64,000 nucleotides of DNA, from contig WQBJ01000007.1 of assembly GCA_013032095.1 (NCBI GenBank), forward strand, positions 1 to 64,000. The letters run 5' to 3'. Of the stretch, positions 61,239 through 64,000 are shown piece by piece. The notes under the pieces were generated by a model, which made no database searches, had not been told where the DNA came from, and worked only from the letters and a program-made list of their open reading frames with translations. The position numbers were made by a program, and so were the translations under genes. This DNA is from Ruegeria atlantica (lineage in GTDB: Bacteria > Pseudomonadota > Alphaproteobacteria > Rhodobacterales > Rhodobacteraceae). The number at the start of each line of letters is the position of its first letter. Within the stretch, counting starts at the first letter, position 1.

Positions 61239-62126
61239 ATGCTCCTAGACAATCTTCGCTTGTTTCTGACCATAGCCGAGAAAGGCAGTCTTGTGGCCGC
61301 GGCGCGCGAGACAGGGATGTCGAGCACGACAGTGTCCGAGCGGCTCGCCGCACTGGAGGCACATTACGGTGTGGTTTTGTTCAACCGCACCACCCGTTCT
61401 ATTAGCCTGACCGAAGAAGGCCGGACACTAGCTGACGGAGCTAGAAGCGTACTCAGTGAGGTTGCGGACCTGGATACGCTTGTTCGGCACGGCGCCGAAA
61501 CTCTGTCTGATCCAATTCGCATTAGCGCGCCGATTGATTTGGGACGGAGCATTGTCTCCAAGGTTATAGCCGAATTCACCGAAGAGAACCCTGCCGTCTC
61601 AATCGAACTGTCACTTTCAGACGGTTATGTCGACCTTGTAGGCCAAGGTTTCGACCTCGCCGTTCGCTACGGCAACATTACAGACAGTTCGCTCAGGTTG
61701 CGAAATCTAGGAAGCTACCAACGTTTCGTGTGTGCGTCCCCAAGTTACTTGGCCTCATTCGGAACGCCTGAAAAACCAGAAGATCTGTTAATCCACAACT
61801 GCTTGGTCATGAGGTTTGGCGACATGATCGACAACGTTTGGGGGTTTGGATCAGGACCATATGCCCAGCGCGTTTCGGTAAAGGGAAATCGAATAGTCAA
61901 TGATGGTTCACTCATCCGCGATTGGGCGATTGCAGGCCATGGGATCGTCTTAAAGTCGGAGCTGAATGTCAGCGACGATGTTCGATGTGGCAGACTTGTT
62001 TCTGTCTTGCGCGATTTCCTCCCACCGCCGAAGCCTTTGCAAATGATGTTTCCTCCGAGCCGAGCCCAACCACGTCGCATAACGGCCTTGGCCGAGCATT
62101 TGCGTCGCAAATTTGATGTGAGTTGA
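61239..62126 (+). CDS. LysR-family transcriptional regulator, second copy
   Basis: A 295-residue LysR regulator with the N-terminal helix-turn-helix (AARETGMSSTTVSERLAAL) and effector-binding domain. It has the same length and the same divergent placement relative to an MDR gene as the regulator at 35020. It probably controls the ABM/MDR/VOC/SnoaL operon, two of whose genes are broken. Confidence 0.92.
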   Translation: MLLDNLRLFLTIAEKGSLVAAARETGMSSTTVSERLAALEAHYGVVLFNRTTRSISLTEEGRTLADGARSVLSEVADLDTLVRHGAETLSDPIRISAPIDLGRSIVSKVIAEFTEENPAVSIELSLSDGYVDLVGQGFDLAVRYGNITDSSLRLRNLGSYQRFVCASPSYLASFGTPEKPEDLLIHNCLVMRFGDMIDNVWGFGSGPYAQRVSVKGNRIVNDGSLIRDWAIAGHGIVLKSELNVSDDVRCGRLVSVLRDFLPPPKPLQMMFPPSRAQPRRITALAEHLRRKFDVS

Positions 62127-62158
62127 GTCCGCAGGGGAAGACACTAAACTGATAGCCG

Positions 62159-63064
62159 CTATGTTTGCTCAATGAATTTCAAAGTTGCGTGTGCTAGTTC
62201 CGTGCCAGCATCTTCTTGAATGAAATGCCCGGCTTTTGGCACAACGATATGATTTTGACCAACTGCCCCTGGGATCAACTTTTGGAACACTTTGTCTACT
62301 CCCGCCATGACCCTGTCATCCTCTCCAAAAACGGTCAGAAACGGAGTGTTGAGGGTCTTGAGGGTTTCCCATGCGGCTCGGTTGGCTTCTGAAGCTGGGT
62401 TGTCGGGTTTGTCGGGCACCAACATTGGAAACTGTCGAGCGCCTGCCAGATAGCGCGCATCCGGGAACGGTGCGTTGTAGGCTGCGACCTCTTCATCGGA
62501 AATCTTGGATGTTGTGCCGCCGAATACGATGCGTCCCGAATTAAATTCAGGAACGGATTGCGAGTATTCCCGCCAAGAAAGAAATGCCTCGCCCAAGGGC
62601 GTGTCACCGGTGGGCAAGGCCGTGTTTGCCACAACTACCCGAGAGAACCGCTCGGGCATACTTGCAACCAGCCGCAAGCCTATGAGCCCGCCCCAGTCCT
62701 GGCAAACCAATGTGATGCCCGTTAGGTCAACTTTCCGCAACCACTCGGACATCCAGTCGACATGGCGTTGGTAGGTGTAATCGAACCGCTCAGTTGGCTT
62801 GTCCGACCGTCCAAACCCAATCAAATCAGGAGCCAGAACTCGATGGCCCGCATCTTTGAATAACGGAATCATACGCCGATACAGGAAGCACCAGGTTGGC
62901 TCGCCATGCATCAACAATACTGGCGGTGCCTGTGCCGGTCCCTCGTCCAAATAGTGCAGTCGGAGACGACCACCCTCGGTATCATCCACATCAAGATAAA
63001 TCGGGCTAAATTCGAAATCTGGCAATCCGTCAAACCGATGGTCCGGTGTACGAAGAAACTTCAT
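62159..63064 (-). CDS. Haloalkane dehalogenase (HLD-I-like alpha/beta hydrolase)
   Basis: A 301-residue alpha/beta hydrolase. HGEPTW (53-58) forms the oxyanion/halide region, Asp123-Trp124 in CQDWGG are the nucleophile and first halide-binding residue, and the catalytic His is in KAGHFIQED near residue 280; an acidic residue in the GEDDRV segment completes the triad. These match subfamily I haloalkane dehalogenases, which replace halide by hydroxyl. It is monocistronic, opposite the second LysR gene. Natural substrates in sea water could be bromo- or iodo-alkanes; an epoxide-hydrolase-like activity is less likely. Confidence 0.82.
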   Translation of the reverse strand: MKFLRTPDHRFDGLPDFEFSPIYLDVDDTEGGRLRLHYLDEGPAQAPPVLLMHGEPTWCFLYRRMIPLFKDAGHRVLAPDLIGFGRSDKPTERFDYTYQRHVDWMSEWLRKVDLTGITLVCQDWGGLIGLRLVASMPERFSRVVVANTALPTGDTPLGEAFLSWREYSQSVPEFNSGRIVFGGTTSKISDEEVAAYNAPFPDARYLAGARQFPMLVPDKPDNPASEANRAAWETLKTLNTPFLTVFGEDDRVMAGVDKVFQKLIPGAVGQNHIVVPKAGHFIQEDAGTELAHATLKFIEQT

Positions 63065-63321
63065 CGTGAACTCTCCAAAAATGCCAGCGGTCTTGGTCCA
63101 ACAACAGTGATCGATAAAACTAAAACGGTCCAGTTCCAGCGCATAACGACTTCAGGTTTGTATGAGTTCGACGCATTTCTTCGCTCCCTAACGGCGGAGG
63201 CCCTTTTTTGCAGACGTCTTGAATCTGCTGCTCCAACAAAAAGTTTGGTCTCAAAAACCTTATCTTGTGAGTTCTTCTGAGCTGAAACAGTGCACATCTG
63301 TACGGATCGCCGAGAGACGGC
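63065..63321. other. Non-coding gap between the dehalogenase and the permease genes
   Basis: 257 bases without a convincing gene. A 78-codon frame on the minus strand (63061-63297) lacks family resemblance and overlaps the dehalogenase start. The gap should hold the dehalogenase promoter. Confidence 0.4.
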
Positions 63322-64000
63322 TCAGAAGAAAAGGGCAAGCCCGGTCATTGAGACAACCAAGAAAAGTAGAGTCATGATTCCGCCCGAGCGAACAAAATCG
63401 ACCACCCGGTAGCCTGCTGGGCCCATGATCAACGCGTTCACTTGGTGTGTTGGGATCAAAAATGAGTTGGACGTCGAAATTGCCACGGTGAGAGCAAATA
63501 CAGCTGGGTTACCACCCGCCGATACGGCAATAGAAACTGCTAAGGGCACCAAAAGAACAGTAGCGCCTACATTGGACATTACCAGCGTGAACGCCGTCGC
63601 CAAAATGGCGATTCCTGCTTGCAAAGACCAGATCGGCCACCCCTTAAGGAGGGCCAACACATGCGCGGCAATCCAATCCGCAGTGCCGGTGTTCTGGACT
63701 GCCTGGCCCAACGGGATCAGCGAAGCGAGTAGAAAAACTGTACTCCAACTTATCGATTCGTAGGCTTCATCAATCGAGAGCACCCGGCTCAACACCATCC
63801 CAATAGCACCGATCAACAGGCACAATGACAAACGCAGATCAGAGAACAAAATTAAGCTCAACGCTATTAGGAAGAAGGCGAGCGCCCATCCGACCTTGTG
63901 AGGCCGTAGCTCTTCCTGGGGAAAATCCGAAGTTACGACGACAAAATCCCTGTCCGACTTAAGCCGTGTCAGACGGTCCCACTGCACGTGCACCACACAA
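63322..64000 (-). CDS. SLC13/DASS-type permease, C-terminal part (runs off the window)
   Basis: The visible 225 residues contain about six hydrophobic segments and the motif TSNSFLIPTHQVNALIMGPAGY, typical of the second half of SLC13/divalent-anion symporter permeases, some of which carry TrkA-C domains in the middle. The frame remains open to the window edge, so the start is missing; the GTG at 63996 is not a believable start. Substrate could be sulfate, a dicarboxylate or another anion. Confidence 0.8.
   Translation of the reverse strand, partial: CVVHVQWDRLTRLKSDRDFVVVTSDFPQEELRPHKVGWALAFFLIALSLILFSDLRLSLCLLIGAIGMVLSRVLSIDEAYESISWSTVFLLASLIPLGQAVQNTGTADWIAAHVLALLKGWPIWSLQAGIAILATAFTLVMSNVGATVLLVPLAVSIAVSAGGNPAVFALTVAISTSNSFLIPTHQVNALIMGPAGYRVVDFVRSGGIMTLLFLVVSMTGLALFF

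Noticed and set aside
63061-63297. 78-codon minus-strand ORF upstream of the dehalogenase
   Set aside because: No domain, no ribosome site, and it runs into the dehalogenase start; better read as promoter region.
1-64000. CRISPR array, rRNA operon, prophage or conjugative genes
   Set aside because: No regularly spaced identical repeats, rRNA signatures, phage structural genes or transfer genes were found on reading both strands.

Overview
The window reads as chromosomal DNA of a marine alphaproteobacterium of the Roseobacter group (Rhodobacterales). Supporting this are the complete dimethylsulfoniopropionate (DMSP) demethylation set dmdC-dmdD-dmdB-dmdA, a tripartite tricarboxylate (TctABC) transporter, the zinc-ribbon form of DinB, the moderately GC-rich codon use, and family-typical versions of ClpB, NadABC and MsrPQ. 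This placement is inference from gene content; no 16S rRNA is present.

Layout. 1-8.5 kb: the methionine sulfoxide repair pair msrP/msrQ separated by an opposite-strand membrane protein gene, a TAT-exported cyclase-family protein, and clpB. 8.6-16.3 kb: housekeeping and small functions (pyrF, a candidate sRNA, dinB, an N-formylglutamate amidohydrolase, tRNA-Val(GAC), rpmJ, a PA2778/PA2779-type pair, a ferric-iron binding protein, an XRE-cupin regulator with an acetyltransferase).

16.2-29.1 kb: the most interesting locus. A minus-strand run encodes a hybrid sensor kinase, two di-heme cytochrome c peroxidases, a TAT-exported Rieske subunit, a 893-residue molybdopterin oxidoreductase, a HEAT-repeat protein, a pseudoazurin-like blue copper protein, MoeA and an OmpR-type response regulator. 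The Rieske + molybdopterin + two di-heme peroxidase combination is that of iodate reductase (idrABP1P2) rather than ordinary arsenite oxidase. An FNR-like site lies upstream of the first structural gene, which fits anaerobic or microaerobic iodate respiration.

29.1-36 kb: the NAD biosynthesis operon nadA-nadB-nadC, then a LysR regulator divergent from an MDR oxidoreductase/DUF1330/SDR operon. 36-39.3 kb: a zinc/manganese-type metal ABC transporter that lies behind a cobalamin riboswitch and two or three overlapping small ORFs, which suggests cobalt uptake. 39.3-40.1 kb holds gene debris.

40.1-46.6 kb: an AraC regulator divergent from dmdC-dmdD-dmdB-dmdA. 46.6-48.3 kb: a decayed zone with two truncated genes, each preceded by a copy of the same roughly 110-bp element. 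48.3-57.5 kb: an acid-sugar catabolic locus (OtnC-like and OtnK-like enzymes, MBL-fold hydrolase, TctABC, a beta-decarboxylating dehydrogenase, a Gfo/Idh/MocA oxidoreductase and a GntR regulator). 57.8-62.1 kb: tspO and a second, partly broken copy of the LysR/MDR module (one gene with an in-frame stop, one with a frameshift). 62.2-64 kb: a haloalkane dehalogenase and the end of an SLC13-type permease that runs off the window. No CRISPR array, intact prophage or intact insertion sequence was seen.
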